Shown here in pieces: positions 1-8,023 of a stretch of DNA of 9,546 nt (its first letter is position 1; each line of letters begins with the position of its first letter). The stretch lies in contig CAYLYP010000103.1 in the NCBI GenBank assembly GCA_964387795.1, forward strand, positions 1 through 9,546, read 5' to 3'. The notes below the pieces were generated by a model that was not told the origin of the DNA, ran no database searches, and was given only the letters and a program-made list of their open reading frames with translations. Position numbers and translations under genes: made by a program. This DNA is from CAYLYP01 sp964387795. GTDB lineage: Bacteria > Bacteroidota > Bacteroidia > Bacteroidales > UBA7960.

Positions 1-366
1 GCATGGATTTATTTCCTTAAGTGCTAATATGTTTGCATCTTGTTTGCGTTAGTCTTTAAGGTATCATCTGTTTCGTTGCCATCGGCTCATAGTATTAGTA
101 TACAATTTCGCCTTGTCGCCTCACATCTGATGCCTTAAAGACTTTTTCAGCAGGCCCTATTTAAATAATAAGAAATATCAGGGATAAGGTTTTTATCCCA
201 ATCATAATCATTTGCCCTCAAAACAAGCAAAGCAAATGAAGGATTGAAAGAAAGTGAGGTGTTATTAAGCTGCCTTACCCAATGAAATCACAATGTGCCA
301 GGCACATACCAGTCCTAAGGGCAGTTCAGATAAAAAGTCAGGGCAGAAGGAATTTAATAAAAATCC
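1..366. other. Gene-free left end, possible mobile-element scar
   Basis: I see no credible gene here. The only open frame, starting at 282, overlaps the 3' end of mqnA antisense and has no recognisable protein character. The stretch holds an imperfect inverted repeat (52-70 with 124-142), the string TTTTTCAGCAGGCCC at about 143-157, a small hairpin at 181-199 (GGGATAA / TTATCCC, 5-base loop) and a short dyad at 294-306 (TGTGCC-A-GGCACA). None is a textbook terminator for mqnA, which ends at 367 reading leftwards, because no clear T-run follows on the minus strand. Confidence 0.5.
52..142. repeat. Imperfect 19-bp inverted repeat, possible insertion-sequence end
   Basis: The arm at 52-70 (GTCTTTAAGGTATCATCTG) pairs with 124-142, whose reverse complement is GTCTTTAAGGCATCAGATG: 16 of 19 positions match across a 53-base spacer. 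Immediately to the right, 'ACTTTTTCAGCAGGCCC' resembles the terminal sequences that follow transposase genes in some Bacteroidetes insertion sequences. That resemblance is from memory and unverified. No transposase fragment is visible. It could instead be an intergenic repeat family or a structured RNA end. Confidence 0.35.
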
Positions 367-1131
367 TTATGGACGTAAGGGGGGTAATTTTTCAAGCAAA
401 TCAAGGTAAGTCCGTAGTGCCAGTTTTTTTCCATCATCAAAATTATAGCGGATATTTCGGTTCAGGTATTCTATCTTCTCTGCATTGCTGAGATATCTTT
501 CTTCTGACAATGCTATTGCTTTATCAATATTATTAATACCGAACTCAAGGGCTTTGTTAAAAGAAGAAACAAAGCCATCATCCAGTTTTTTGTTTGCAGC
601 CCAGACAGCAAAAACAAAAGGCATCCCTTTAAACTTAAACCATTCCTGTGCAAGGTCATACCTGTATGAGAAAGCAGAAAGGTCGCCAAAAGTCTTATCA
701 CCAATCAGGACAACAGACTCCAACGTATTAATAGTTTCAAAAGAGACATCGTCCAGGACTTTGTATTCAGGTTTAATACTCCAAAAGTTGGCAGCCAGTA
801 TCCTGCAAAGAGCAGCCGAGGTCATGGAATGAAAGTCGAGAAATATATTCTTAACCTGAAGCAGGGGGACCTTGCTCACAAGCAGCACTGAAGCTGCAGG
901 GCCTAAAGCACCGATGCAATAGTCGGATGTTATCTGATAATCCTTTATTTTTGATAAAGAAGCCACAGGAACAAGGCCAATATCAGCCTGGTTTTCAATA
1001 AGCTTTTTGGCACAGGCAGAAGGATAATCAAGATAAAGTTCATAATCATTCAGAAACCCGCTATACAATATACCATAAACAAAAGGCACTGTGTTTAAAT
1101 AGGAGATTGCTGATATTCTAACTTTCTGCAT
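367..1131 (-). CDS. mqnA: Chorismate dehydratase MqnA (futalosine menaquinone pathway)
   Basis: MqnA dehydrates chorismate to 3-[(1-carboxyvinyl)oxy]benzoate, the first committed step of the futalosine route to menaquinone, in the cytoplasm. The 254-residue product has the usual family length and a periplasmic-binding-protein-like fold is expected. Visible family hallmarks are an N-terminal SYLNTVPF (residues 10-17), ADIGLVPVAS (49-58), the CIGALGPAASVLLVSK stretch (72-87), a LDFHSMTSAALCRIL segment (98-112), IGDKTF (143-148) and YDLAQEWFKFKGMPFVFAVW (158-177). The ATG at 1131 sits directly before the conserved VRIS strand, so the start is well placed. It is divergent from purB across a 301-base spacer, and no other menaquinone gene is in the window. 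MqnD, which shares the superfamily, is the main alternative, but the EW-PFVFAVW block favours MqnA. Confidence 0.88.
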   Translation of the reverse strand: MQKVRISAISYLNTVPFVYGILYSGFLNDYELYLDYPSACAKKLIENQADIGLVPVASLSKIKDYQITSDYCIGALGPAASVLLVSKVPLLQVKNIFLDFHSMTSAALCRILAANFWSIKPEYKVLDDVSFETINTLESVVLIGDKTFGDLSAFSYRYDLAQEWFKFKGMPFVFAVWAANKKLDDGFVSSFNKALEFGINNIDKAIALSEERYLSNAEKIEYLNRNIRYNFDDGKKLALRTYLDLLEKLPPLRP

Positions 1132-1203
1132 TATATATGTATTTTTTTACCAAAAAATAAAACCAACCAATAAGAAGTTTTATTTAAAGGCATTTTTATC
1201 ATA

Positions 1204-1211
1204 CAAATGTA
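1204..1211 (-). promoter_or_regulatory. Candidate -7 box for mqnA
   Basis: Read on the minus strand this is TACATTTG, an exact match to the Bacteroidetes primary sigma-factor -7 consensus TAnnTTTG. It would place transcription start roughly 65 bases upstream of the mqnA ATG. No well-spaced -33 TTTG is obvious, although TTTG strings lie closer in, so the call rests on the -7 box alone. Confidence 0.4.
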
Positions 1212-1402
1212 AACAAAGCTTTGCAAAATCCACAGATAGAATTTTCAATAAAAAAAGGTACACAAGGAAAATTGTTAATGATATTGGCCGCTTTTAAAGA
1301 AAAGCAACACAATGTTAATCCATTCAACAATAAAACAATAAACCAGGTGCATATCAATTTATGATTTTAATTTCTTTGTGATGTGTATGCCGCTCAATTT
1401 GT

Positions 1403-1410
1403 TAACTTTG
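1403..1410 (+). promoter_or_regulatory. Candidate -7 box for purB
   Basis: TAACTTTG matches the TAnnTTTG consensus of Bacteroidetes promoters. A TTTG at 1375-1378 could be the -33 element, but the 24-base gap is a few bases longer than usual. Transcription would start near 1417, giving a leader of only about 15 bases before the purB ATG, with no Shine-Dalgarno sequence, as is common in this phylum. Confidence 0.5.
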
Positions 1411-1432
1411 CGCTTTGAAAAGAACCTGAACC

Positions 1433-2788
1433 ATGGAACTTAGCGCTTTAACTGCCATCACGCCTGTTGACGGGCGATACCATAATGTAACCAAAATTCT
1501 AGGCGATTATTATTCCGAAGCAGCCCTGATACGTTACAGGCTATGGGTTGAAATAGAATATTTTATTGAGCTTTGCGAGCTACCGCTTCCCCAGCTCAAT
1601 GATTTTCCAAAAGAAAAATACAAGCGCATCCGGTCCATATATAAAGACTTTGAACCTGAGATGGCCCAGATGGTAAAGCAGATTGAAAAAACCACAAACC
1701 ATGATGTAAAAGCCATTGAGTATTATATCAAAGAGCAATTTGACAGTTTAGGCCTCGAAAAGTGGAAGGAGTTTATTCATTTCGGGCTTACTTCGCAAGA
1801 CATTAACAATACTGCCATCCCCCTTTCGCACAAAGAAGCTTCTGTCAGGATACTGATACCTACGCTTGAAATCCTGATAGAGAAAATCACTTCATACGCA
1901 AAAGAATGGCTTGATATCCCTATGTTGGCACGAACACATGGACAGCCTGCCTCCCCTACTTCATTGGGCAAAGAGATATATGTCTTTGCTGAAAGGCTAA
2001 ATGTTCAACTGGCAATACTTAAGGCACTTCCTTATCCTGCAAAATTCGGGGGGGCAACAGGTAACTTCAATGCGCACCATGTTGCTTATCCACAAATAGA
2101 CTGGGTTGCGTTTGGGAATCAATACGTAAACAATACACTTGGCCTTCAAAGAAGCCAGACAACCACACAGATAGAACATTACGACAACCTGGCAGCGATA
2201 TTTGATGCATGGAAGCGTATAAATACAATTCTTATTGATTTTTGCCGTGATATCTGGACTTATGTCTCCATGGAGTATTTCACACAAAAGATCAAGGCAG
2301 GGGAAGTAGGCTCATCGGCAATGCCCCATAAAGTAAACCCCATTGACTTTGAAAATGCAGAGGGCAATTGTGGTATTGCAAATGCCCTGCTCGAGCATCT
2401 GGCAGCTAAACTTCCAATTTCACGTTTACAACGGGATTTAACTGACTCAACAGTATTAAGAAATATCGGCGTTCCCTTTGCCCATGTATTGATTGCCATC
2501 AACAGCATCAACAAAGGTATTGACAAACTTATTGTTAATGCCCCGGCCATTACAGCCGACCTTGAAGATAACTGGGCCGTTGTAGCCGAAGCTATTCAAA
2601 CAATATTGCGTCGGGAAGGGGTTCCAAATCCATACGAAAAACTTAAAGACCTCACACGGATAAATAAAAAGATAAATGAACAGATGATCAAAGAGTTCAT
2701 CAATAATCTTGACATATCCGATTCATTGAAAGAAGAACTGTTAAAAATAAGCCCTTTTAATTATACCGGTATCAAAGCTGTAATATAG
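1433..2788 (+). CDS. purB: Adenylosuccinate lyase PurB
   Basis: PurB catalyses two beta-eliminations in purine synthesis: SAICAR to AICAR plus fumarate, and adenylosuccinate to AMP plus fumarate. It is a cytoplasmic homotetramer. The 451-residue protein has the length of the E. coli-type enzyme (about 456). The superfamily signature GSSAMPHKVNP is at 293-303. Its Ser295 matches the catalytic serine of the flexible loop. HFGLTSQDINNTA (116-128) and ARTHGQPASPT (166-176, with the catalytic His169) are also present, as is the TTNHDVKA substrate-binding stretch (87-94). The N-terminal TPVDGRY (residues 10-16) is typical of this subfamily and fixes the start. Nothing is broken or missing. A 151-base gap separates it from the downstream ABC transporter, so co-transcription is possible but not shown. 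Confidence 0.96.
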   Translation: MELSALTAITPVDGRYHNVTKILGDYYSEAALIRYRLWVEIEYFIELCELPLPQLNDFPKEKYKRIRSIYKDFEPEMAQMVKQIEKTTNHDVKAIEYYIKEQFDSLGLEKWKEFIHFGLTSQDINNTAIPLSHKEASVRILIPTLEILIEKITSYAKEWLDIPMLARTHGQPASPTSLGKEIYVFAERLNVQLAILKALPYPAKFGGATGNFNAHHVAYPQIDWVAFGNQYVNNTLGLQRSQTTTQIEHYDNLAAIFDAWKRINTILIDFCRDIWTYVSMEYFTQKIKAGEVGSSAMPHKVNPIDFENAEGNCGIANALLEHLAAKLPISRLQRDLTDSTVLRNIGVPFAHVLIAINSINKGIDKLIVNAPAITADLEDNWAVVAEAIQTILRREGVPNPYEKLKDLTRINKKINEQMIKEFINNLDISDSLKEELLKISPFNYTGIKAVI

Positions 2789-2800
2789 TTAAGGAGTATC

Positions 2801-2830
2801 ATTGCCATCAGGATGACATTCGTTGGCAAT
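2801..2830 (+). other. Small hairpin downstream of purB
   Basis: ATTGCCA (2801-2807) and TGGCAAT (2824-2830) form a 7-bp stem with a 16-base loop just after the purB stop codon. No T-run follows, so it is not a classical intrinsic terminator. It may be incidental or affect mRNA 3'-end processing. Confidence 0.3.
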
Positions 2831-2939
2831 TGATTTGCATTAAAGCATTGGCGAAACAGTATCCCGGCCTAATTTCAAAAAGCTTTCAAAAAAAATATCA
2901 TTTCAACGAAACAATTAAAAAGCAAATATTCATCCCTTT

Positions 2940-4760
2940 ATGAAAAACTTTTTAAAGATAGCAGGCTATCTGCTCCCCTTCAAGCGCAACGTATTTTTCA
3001 ATATCTTTTTCAGCCTGCTTTCAGTAGTGTTTAGTTTGTTTTCATTAACGATGGCAATCCCATTTCTGGGCATACTGTTTAAAAACCAGGAGTTAATAAC
3101 ACAGAAATTGCCTTTTGCACTGAATGCCGAAACGATTAAACACAATTTCTATTATTACCTAAGCCAGATCATCCTGGATAATGGAGAGTTTTATGCCCTG
3201 ATTTTCATTGGAGGCCTTTTCATTGTCACATCCTTTTTAAAGACAGGATTTAAATACCTTTCTTTATACCACATGGCATCGGTGCGCAATGGTGTTGTAA
3301 GAAATATCAGGGACCAGTTGTTCGACAAATCGCTCAGTCTGCCCTTAAGTTATTATAACAAAGAGCGAAAGGGAGACCTGATTAGCCGTATGACCAATGA
3401 TGTGCAGAATATCGAGAACAGTGTGATCTCAAGTCTTGAGATGATGTTTTCGGATCCCATCACCATCATTGTATTCTTGATTTTCCTTTTGGTATTAAGC
3501 CCACAGCTTACCTTGTTTGTGCTTATCATGCTCCCATTGAGTGCATTGATCATTGGGCGTTTGGGCAAAACACTCAGGAGCACAGCCCTTAGGAGCCAGA
3601 ACAAGCTTGGGGTCATCCTTTCGATTATAGATGAGACCCTCACCGGCTTAAGGGTTGTAAAATCCTTCAATGCCGAGGAAAAGATGAATAAACGCTTTAA
3701 AAGCACCAATAGTTTTTATACAAGGGTGATGATAAAGATGTTCAGGAGGCAATATCTGGCTGCCCCGGTAAGCGAATTCTTGGGAACAGCCGTTGTTGTT
3801 GTCATTATGTGGTATGGGGGATCACTCATCCTGGGCAAGGACAGTGCTCTTCAATCACAGGATTTAATCGGGTACCTGCTTGTTTTCTCTCAAATCATTG
3901 CCCCTGCCAAATCTTTTTCATCAGCGTTATATCACATCCAAAAAGGCCTTGCCTCATCCGATCGTATTGATGAAGTATTAAATGCACCTGTAGAGATAAC
4001 AGAAAAAGAAAATGCCATTTCAATAAAGACTTTCAATGGGGCTATTGAATATCATGAAGTATTTTTTAAATACGAAAAAGCAATGGTCCTTAATAATATC
4101 AACCTCAAAATTGACAAAGGACAGACCATTGCATTGGTGGGACAATCAGGGGCCGGGAAATCGACATTTGTGGATTTATTGCCAAGGCTTTACGATGTTA
4201 CTGAAGGACGAATCACGATAGATGGCATTGATATCAGGGATATTAAATTTGCCGATTTGCGCGAACTAATGGGCAATGTGAACCAAGAAGCCATATTGTT
4301 CAATGATTCCGTTTTTAATAATATTTCCTTTGGTGCTGTAAACGTATCAGAAGAGCAAGTCATCAATGCAGCTAAAATTGCCAACGCCCATGAGTTTATT
4401 GAAAAACTTCCATTGGGATATTATACAAACATCGGCGACAGGGGCAACAAACTTAGCGGAGGCCAGAAACAGAGGCTTAGTATTGCAAGGGCCATATTGA
4501 AAAATCCCCCGATACTTATCCTTGATGAAGCAACCTCGGCATTAGATACCGAATCTGAACGTCTGGTCCAGGATGCCCTAACCAAGGTAATGGAAAACAG
4601 GACTTCAATAGTTATTGCCCACAGGCTTTCTACTGTTGTCAATGCTGACTTAATCTGTGTCATGCACCAGGGTGAGATTGTTGAGATGGGCAAGCACCAG
4701 GAACTCATTGATAAAAATGGGATTTACACCCGCTTGCACAGCATTCAGATGTTTTCATAA
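2940..4760 (+). CDS. ABC exporter half-transporter, MsbA-like (permease-ATPase fusion)
   Basis: This is a 606-residue type IV ABC exporter half-molecule expected to work as a homodimer in the inner membrane. The N-terminal half has about six membrane segments (roughly 18-40, 84-104, 171-187, 190-206, 280-298 and 307-325). The C-terminal nucleotide-binding domain has Walker A GQSGAGKST (401-409), a Q-loop glutamine in NQEAILFND (Q449), the ABC signature LSGGQKQR (505-512), Walker B ILILDEATSALD (525-536) with catalytic Glu530, and the H-loop histidine at 561. All ATPase residues are intact. Overall organisation resembles MsbA and lipid or multidrug exporters, which is common in Bacteroidetes. 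The substrate cannot be read from the sequence, so no gene symbol is given. It is followed by a strong terminator, so it ends its transcription unit. Confidence 0.93.
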   Translation: MKNFLKIAGYLLPFKRNVFFNIFFSLLSVVFSLFSLTMAIPFLGILFKNQELITQKLPFALNAETIKHNFYYYLSQIILDNGEFYALIFIGGLFIVTSFLKTGFKYLSLYHMASVRNGVVRNIRDQLFDKSLSLPLSYYNKERKGDLISRMTNDVQNIENSVISSLEMMFSDPITIIVFLIFLLVLSPQLTLFVLIMLPLSALIIGRLGKTLRSTALRSQNKLGVILSIIDETLTGLRVVKSFNAEEKMNKRFKSTNSFYTRVMIKMFRRQYLAAPVSEFLGTAVVVVIMWYGGSLILGKDSALQSQDLIGYLLVFSQIIAPAKSFSSALYHIQKGLASSDRIDEVLNAPVEITEKENAISIKTFNGAIEYHEVFFKYEKAMVLNNINLKIDKGQTIALVGQSGAGKSTFVDLLPRLYDVTEGRITIDGIDIRDIKFADLRELMGNVNQEAILFNDSVFNNISFGAVNVSEEQVINAAKIANAHEFIEKLPLGYYTNIGDRGNKLSGGQKQRLSIARAILKNPPILILDEATSALDTESERLVQDALTKVMENRTSIVIAHRLSTVVNADLICVMHQGEIVEMGKHQELIDKNGIYTRLHSIQMFS

Positions 4761-4799
4761 AAGATATAGTTGCAGGAGATTTTTAATCAAAATATTTAT

Positions 4800-4834
4800 A
4801 AACCCGTACCGCTTAATGCCTTACGGGTTTTTTT
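4800..4834 (+). terminator. Intrinsic terminator after the ABC exporter
   Basis: AAACCCGTA (4800-4808) pairs perfectly with TACGGGTTT (4822-4830) across a 13-base loop, and the stem runs into a T-run through 4834. The position, 40 bases after the exporter stop codon, fits a rho-independent terminator that closes the housekeeping block. Confidence 0.85.
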
Positions 4835-5514
4835 ATTGTATTTCGGGACAGGTTCTTATCTAAGCTGCAATCATTGAGGCTTATTAAAGCTTCTTTTTTA
4901 TTTTGGGATTTGGGATACCACAGAAAAATATAATTCATTTTTATCCTAATTCTTTAAAATAAGAGATATATTACAATGTTTTTTGTATATATAATTATAC
5001 AAACAGATATTTTTTGATGTTATATTAATATTTTTTTACTTTTTTTCATTTTTTACTTGCTTTTTTAATATAATTTATTATAAATTTACATTCCTGTTAA
5101 TAGAATTATTAGTTAAATATCATACTGTTTAACCATGATAATAATTCATATCAACATACCTGCTATACTGCCTATCAGACACACCTTTTATGTGCCATAT
5201 AATACAATTGACCACATTACAATAAGATTTTTCAGAATTTCCATTAATTTTTTCTACAATAATTGCCCAACAAATACGTTAATTTATCAAAATGGATATT
5301 GTGAGATAATCAGATCTATGTCGTATCTGGAGCAAAAATCAGTAAATGCCCCTCCATAATTTACAAGAGGCAATAAAGAGATCTTAATAAATACTAGAAA
5401 TAATAAACATAATACCATAAATGAAACGAACATGTTTGCATGTTAAATACCAATACCAATAATAAAAACAAGCATGTGGTTTCATTCGTGCATAAACAAC
5501 TAAATATTTTAAAA
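4835..5514. other. Long AT-rich spacer and leader of the A-B locus
   Basis: About 680 bases without a credible gene lie between the exporter terminator and the accessory locus. The stretch is very AT-rich with many poly-T runs, especially 4960-5090. An open frame at 5135-5359 (74 codons) has no recognisable domain, start context or homology that I can see, and I regard it as chance. A weak promoter candidate is TTG at 5057-5059 with TAAATTTA at 5081-5088 (one mismatch to TAnnTTTG, 21-base gap), which would give a leader of about 420 bases. The 3' part carries the inverted repeats listed separately. Confidence 0.5.
5421..5485 (+). promoter_or_regulatory. Alternative hairpins in the leader of gene A1
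   Basis: ACATG (5430-5434) can pair with either of two partners. One is the nearby CATGT in the tight hairpin AACATG-TTTG-CATGTT (5429-5444). The other is CATGT at 5473-5477, as part of a longer pairing of ATGAAACGAACATG (5421-5434) with CATGTGGTTTCAT (5473-5485), which has a small internal bulge. The two structures exclude each other and end 29 bases before the A1 start. Inference: a leader switch or a dyad operator. There is no ligand or factor evidence. Confidence 0.3.
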
Positions 5515-6492
5515 ATGAAAACAAAAATTAATATCATCGTTTGGGTTTTAATGTTAATTATAGGATCGTTGGCGCTTTCATGTGAAAAGAAAGCTGAAGT
5601 TCCGGATGAAACCCAGTTGTTACCAAATGCTACCGAATTAAAAATCAAAACCTTCCTGGGAAAAATCAAACAGGCATCAGAACAAAAAAGCGAAGAAATG
5701 ATGCCCACAGAAGAAGCCCTTTGGAACCTTGGATCAGCTATTAACTTTACAAGAGGGGATGCAGCCCATGAATTTGCCAATAGGGCAATTGATACCCTTT
5801 TGGTAAGTATCCAACCACAAAACGGGATGATAAACCTAAGCAGCCTGTCTGAAGTTTATTATAACATCCAATACCACCTTGAAGGCCAACTTGGAGACCA
5901 AAGGAAGCTTATTTCAACAGCCATCATCCCCACAGAGGGCAAATCAGATGAATTGGAGCTGAATGTAGTTACTATTTCAGGTGAGCTGGGCGAAGATGAA
6001 GACAATAACACTGGTCCCGGATGGTATTGGGGATTTAACCTTGGCATGTGCGACGGCACCTACCAGGGCGAAACAGATGCAGTTGATGTATTAAACACCC
6101 GCTTAAACAGGACCATCGCCATTCCATGTCCAATTGGTGCAAGGGTTTATATTACTGAGCAGGAAGTAAAATATGCTACTCCTTTGTATTCCAGTTTGCC
6201 ACCTACACCGCCTAATCCTTATGGATTTGAAAATACATTGTTGTTTTATACTACCTCAGCATGTAATATTGACCCATGCTTATGTCCTGAAGCAATTTCG
6301 TATTATCGCAACAATGTTCGCAATATTGTAATGCCACTGCTTAAACCTGAAGGGAAAACAATTTTGAACTACTATTTAAAAGAAAATTTTTCCTTAGATT
6401 ATTGCCTGTCTGTAAAACTTCATGAGGCCTACTTGACTTACGGAAAAATTAATTACTCTTATGAGTACTGTTTAAGCAACGATTGTTGGTAA
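5515..6492 (+). CDS. Gene A1: predicted lipoprotein of unknown function with shared core
   Basis: I do not recognise this family. I place the start at 5515, 325 residues, rather than the in-frame ATG at 5440. From 5515 the protein begins with a lysine-containing n-region, a hydrophobic stretch (about 5-22) and SLALSC, with Cys23 as the likely lipidated residue. The earlier start would bury this signal behind 25 polar residues. The mature part opens with a charged tail (EKKAEVPDE), then a probably helical region (about 40-130), a core at 133-219 encoded by the 260-base repeat, and a C-terminal part (220-325) containing CLCPEA (255-260) and a KINYSYEYC motif (311-319). Nine cysteines, mostly in the C-terminal half, suggest disulphides in an exported protein. 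It is paralogous to A2 (8024-8773) and heads the A1-B1-A2-B2 array. Confidence 0.75.
   Translation: MKTKINIIVWVLMLIIGSLALSCEKKAEVPDETQLLPNATELKIKTFLGKIKQASEQKSEEMMPTEEALWNLGSAINFTRGDAAHEFANRAIDTLLVSIQPQNGMINLSSLSEVYYNIQYHLEGQLGDQRKLISTAIIPTEGKSDELELNVVTISGELGEDEDNNTGPGWYWGFNLGMCDGTYQGETDAVDVLNTRLNRTIAIPCPIGARVYITEQEVKYATPLYSSLPPTPPNPYGFENTLLFYTTSACNIDPCLCPEAISYYRNNVRNIVMPLLKPEGKTILNYYLKENFSLDYCLSVKLHEAYLTYGKINYSYEYCLSNDCW
5912..6171 (+). repeat. 260-bp perfect direct repeat, copy 1 (core of A1)
   Basis: Every base of 5912-6171 is identical to 8211-8470, offset 2299. It encodes residues 133-219 of A1 and is read in the same frame in A2. The encoded core contains ELGEDEDNNTGPGWYWGF, MCDGTYQGETDAVDVLNTRL and IPCPIGARVYITEQEVK. 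The edges are sharp: two mismatches and then divergence to the left, and immediate divergence to the right. Synonymous positions are identical too, so protein constraint alone does not explain it. Confidence 0.97.
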
Positions 6493-6503
6493 AAATAAAA
6501 ATG

Positions 6504-6535
6504 CCAGGCGGGAACCATTATTGTTTTCCGCCTGG
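6504..6535 (+). terminator. GC-rich hairpin between A1 and B1
   Basis: CCAGGCGG (6504-6511) pairs with CCGCCTGG (6528-6535). The stem can be extended inward by one G-T and two A-T pairs, to 11 pairs. It lies 11 bases after the A1 stop codon and ends 37 bases before B1. Only a short T-run (TTTAAAT) follows, so it may be a leaky terminator or an mRNA-stabilising 3' hairpin that lowers B1 relative to A1. A2 has a structurally equivalent hairpin in the same position. Confidence 0.6.
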
Positions 6536-6572
6536 TTTAAATAATCATTTATCAAAATAAAAAACAAAAAAA

Positions 6573-7982
6573 ATGAAAGCAACAAATCTTCTAATAAGCG
6601 TTTTATTTGCAACTCTTATCAAATCATTTTCCCTCTATTCCCAAAACATCTTTGAGTATAATAGCCCGGAGGAAAATAAAGTCAACTCCTGCAAGATATG
6701 GGAATTACCTGATGGGAACATTTTCTTTATTGCCGGATATTATAACCTGGATGAAAACAACAACTACAGTTATTACGGCATGCTTGACCAATATGGGAAT
6801 GAGTTATGGAAAAACCGTTATCCTGTTCAACACCTGGCAGATATCATAGTAATTGATAATGAAATAATTGTCATGGGAAGGGAATTTGATAATCAGGGCA
6901 ACCATTATGTAAACACTAACAAGCTCAATTCTGACAATATGCTTGTCCCGCTTTCCAGGCACCTTTCAATTTGCTCAAATGTAAGTGGCAAAACCACAAA
7001 AGCATTTTTAAATTCTGAACAGCAAATCATCGTAATTTCTTTTACAATAATTGACAACCAGATCATGGTTATTGATAAAGATGGAAACCTTATTGATGAA
7101 ATTTGTTTTCCAAACGATACAAAATTGTTTGACCTGATTGAAAACCCTGATAGCAATACTTATACCGGAATTTGTATTTCAGGCCCGGATCCCAGCTATA
7201 TCACTTATGATAAACGCTTCAATAAAATTGGGCAACATACTTACCTAGATTATTTACACTGTGCGAATATACATTGGGTAAGTGATACAACCTTATTGTC
7301 GGTCGGGGGAAAAATATTATCAAATCGCATCATTGGTATTGAATACAGAAATCAATCCTTTGAAAAGATTCTTAGTAATGAACTTGTTGAAACAGAAGAC
7401 ACATATAACTATCCTGCATTTCATAAAAACCTCATTTACCCTCAAAATGGTGCGTTTTTTTATGTTGCATCAACAAAAAATGCATTACCTCATCCAATTA
7501 TGCAACCAGCCTGGATTACTTTAAGCAAAATAAACAAAGAAACCCTTGACTTTGAATGGGTGAAATATTACGGAGGCGGCAATTATTATTACCAGGTAAT
7601 GACGATTGAGCAAGCAAGGGATGGTGGGATCTTTTTAACAGGCACAAGGGCTTATTTACAAAATGAAGAAAGGATTGAATCTGTTGTCATTATCAAAACA
7701 GATACAGAAGGGAATTTTCCTTTATCAATAGACAACCATCCTGGTGAAATGCAAAGTCAGTTTACTGTTTTCCCAAACCCGGGCCAGGAATTGAGAATTG
7801 AAGCTTCGGTTGAAGGGGCTTTGCTGGAACTTTATAATCTTAACGGACAATTATTACACACTCAGTCTTTAGGTTCAGGACTGAACAGTATCAACACTGA
7901 CCAGCTTCCTCCCTCGACCTACATTTACAGGATTAGCCTCAAAAAAGACCTTATAGGTTCAGGAAAATGGGTGAAGATGTAA
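6573..7982 (+). CDS. Gene B1: secreted protein with T9SS type A sorting domain
   Basis: This 469-residue protein starts with a Sec signal peptide (hydrophobic about 5-22, likely cleavage near LYSQ, 21-24). It ends in a T9SS type A C-terminal sorting domain (about 395-469). Hallmarks of that domain are VFPNPG (399-404), the LLELYNLNGQLL strand-turn (417-428), a STYIYRI strand (448-454) and the terminal GSGKWVKM (462-469). Such proteins cross the outer membrane through the Por/T9SS machinery and have the domain removed. The middle region repeats short beta-rich units of the form DGxIFxxG and DNQIMVIDKDGNLI, suggesting a beta-propeller-like fold; I see no catalytic motif. It is paralogous to B2. 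KAFLNS (143-148) and FDLIENPD (186-193) recur there at nearly the same positions. It lies between A1 and A2, with 41 bases to A2 and no terminator between them, so co-transcription with A2 is likely. Confidence 0.85.
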   Translation: MKATNLLISVLFATLIKSFSLYSQNIFEYNSPEENKVNSCKIWELPDGNIFFIAGYYNLDENNNYSYYGMLDQYGNELWKNRYPVQHLADIIVIDNEIIVMGREFDNQGNHYVNTNKLNSDNMLVPLSRHLSICSNVSGKTTKAFLNSEQQIIVISFTIIDNQIMVIDKDGNLIDEICFPNDTKLFDLIENPDSNTYTGICISGPDPSYITYDKRFNKIGQHTYLDYLHCANIHWVSDTTLLSVGGKILSNRIIGIEYRNQSFEKILSNELVETEDTYNYPAFHKNLIYPQNGAFFYVASTKNALPHPIMQPAWITLSKINKETLDFEWVKYYGGGNYYYQVMTIEQARDGGIFLTGTRAYLQNEERIESVVIIKTDTEGNFPLSIDNHPGEMQSQFTVFPNPGQELRIEASVEGALLELYNLNGQLLHTQSLGSGLNSINTDQLPPSTYIYRISLKKDLIGSGKWVKM

Positions 7983-8023
7983 TCATTTCATTTTCAAATT
8001 ATCCCTAATTAAAAAAGTTTAAA

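Larger units (their letters stand above)
1132..1432. other. Divergent intergenic region between mqnA and purB
   Basis: This 301-base AT-rich spacer has no coding frame of note. It must carry the promoters of both divergent genes; candidate Bacteroidetes -7 boxes are listed separately on each strand. No RNA gene or riboswitch-like structure is evident. Confidence 0.6.

Noticed and set aside
294..306. Short dyad TGTGCC-A-GGCACA downstream of mqnA
   Set aside because: A single central base cannot form a normal loop, there is no T-run, and it lies at the 3' side of mqnA, so neither a terminator nor an operator role is supported.
282..491. A 69-codon plus-strand open frame overlapping the end of mqnA
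   Set aside because: It is antisense to a well-supported gene over more than half its length and shows no protein features.
5135..5359. A 74-codon open frame in the AT-rich spacer
   Set aside because: It has no recognisable motif, signal peptide or start context. Its composition is what AT-rich non-coding DNA gives by chance, and it has no partner gene nearby.
5440..5514. Longer N-terminus for A1 starting at the ATG at 5440
   Set aside because: It would put 25 polar residues before a clear lipoprotein signal, and its ATG lies inside the small dyad. The ATG at 5515 starts exactly at the signal.
5859..6059. Minus-strand open frames at 5859-6059 and 8167-8358 with identical protein starts
   Set aside because: They are the antisense shadow of the identical 260-bp core, so their similarity adds no independent evidence of coding.
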